Assembly: GCA_048201975.1 (NCBI GenBank)
Contig: DBFBGQ010000051.1
Location: forward strand, 1-14,290
Source of the DNA: Egerieenecus sp048201975
GTDB taxonomy: Bacteria; Bacillota; Clostridia; Christensenellales; Aristaeellaceae
Direction: 5' to 3'
DNA: 14,290 nt
This document shows, one piece after another, positions 13,918-14,290 of the stretch (the first letter of the stretch is position 1; every line of letters starts with the position of its first letter). A program made the position numbers and the translations under genes. The notes beneath the pieces are model-generated. The model was not told where the DNA came from and did not search any database. It worked only from the letters and a program-made list of their open reading frames with translations.

Positions 13918-14290
13918 GGGTCGGGGGTGCGGACAGAAAGTTGGACTCCGAGGACAAGGAGACGACTGAATGTATACGAAGGAACAGGAAGAAATAGCGC
14001 TGAAAGCGTATGAACAGTTAGGATCTGTGCATGCAGTAATCCGACGTTTGGGATATCCAAGCGAGTCTCCCCTTTACCGTTGGTATGAACGCCGGAATGC
14101 CGGTCTGGAGAATAGGCATGGTCATGCGGCAGAGATACCCGAAAAAAGCGATCATAAATGCAACACGCCGAATCATCCAAGGCATCCATCATCTGAATTC
14201 AAATACGAGTTACTACACCGTTGATTTGAGCTCGGCGAGGATGTATAATATGTATCCAGAGAAATCGGATACAGCCGTATGACCATATAT
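13918..14290 (+). mobile_element. Left end of a decayed IS3-family element
   Basis: A segment beginning near 13918 and containing GTGCGGACAGAAAGTTGGACT (one base trimmed from either end matters little) resembles the left end of IS3/IS150-type elements, and is followed 20-30 bases later by an orfA-like frame. The exact terminal inverted repeat cannot be set because the right end lies outside the window. The element abuts repeat module A, which may mark its insertion point. Confidence 0.55.
13970..14290 (+). pseudogene. IS3-family orfA-like transposase fragment with in-frame stops
   Basis: From ATG 13970 the frame encodes a helix-turn-helix protein of the IS3/IS150 OrfA type: QLGSVHAVIRRLGYPSE followed by LYRWYERRNAGLEN, the first DNA-recognition helix pair. 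It hits a TGA at 14222-14224 and a TAA at 14246-14248. The reading frame continues sensibly across both stops (FELGEDV, then YVSREIGYSRMTIY, a second helix-turn-helix), so these are point mutations in a dead gene, not the true end. It runs off the window at 14290. AAGGAG lies about 9 bases before the ATG. It is AT-richer than the core genes. Confidence 0.75.

Overview
The window is a GC-rich core (about 750-13,535) of ordinary bacterial genes, bounded on both sides by AT-richer, non-coding, repeat-laden DNA with broken insertion sequences. Gene content suggests a Clostridia-class Firmicute, probably a gut, carbohydrate-using one: an AddB-type recombination nuclease, a small clostridial P-loop protein, a DUF1934 protein, a long RpiB-like isomerase, strong AAGGAGG-type ribosome sites, compact sigma-A-type promoters and a GH43 xylosidase. 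This is an inference from family distribution; no rRNA or other taxonomic marker is present. I see no tRNA, rRNA, CRISPR array or phage gene.

Layout. 1-330: non-coding DNA and the decayed 3' end of an IS1182-like transposase. 329-743: two repeat modules (A and B) plus hairpins. 752-3004 (minus): a two-gene operon of an XRE-cupin regulator followed by an acyl-CoA synthetase. 3148-3780 (minus): an RpiB/LacAB-family isomerase with its own promoter and terminator. 3906-7238 (plus): addB with no addA beside it. 7374-7784 (plus): a small Walker-type ATPase of unknown role. 7896-9392 (plus): thrC. 9463-11044 (minus): a three-gene overlapping operon (DUF1934 protein, a hypothetical with a four-cysteine cluster, a metallo-beta-lactamase-fold hydrolase). 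11207-11917 (plus): tcdA. 12010-13534 (plus): a GH43 beta-xylosidase/arabinofuranosidase gene broken by two one-base deletions. 13571-13917: modules B and A again, in inverted orientation. 13970-end: a decayed IS3-type orfA running off the window.

How the genes relate. They look like several independent housekeeping or metabolic units rather than one pathway. The clearest functional unit is the regulator plus acyl-CoA synthetase pair. The three-gene minus-strand operon is translationally coupled (overlaps of 10 and 4 bases), but its role is unknown.

The most unusual structure is the pair of long inverted repeats enclosing nearly 13 kb. Module A is about 158 bp and about 95% identical by eye between copies. 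Module B is about 105 bp and about 80% identical. Both are oriented outward from the 3' ends of the outermost genes. Module B contains a hairpin with two compensatory base-pair changes between copies, and module A contains a terminator-like hairpin. They may be a dispersed 3'-end or mobile repeat family, or leftovers of flanking insertion sequences. I did not find a convincing new defence system or biosynthetic cluster.
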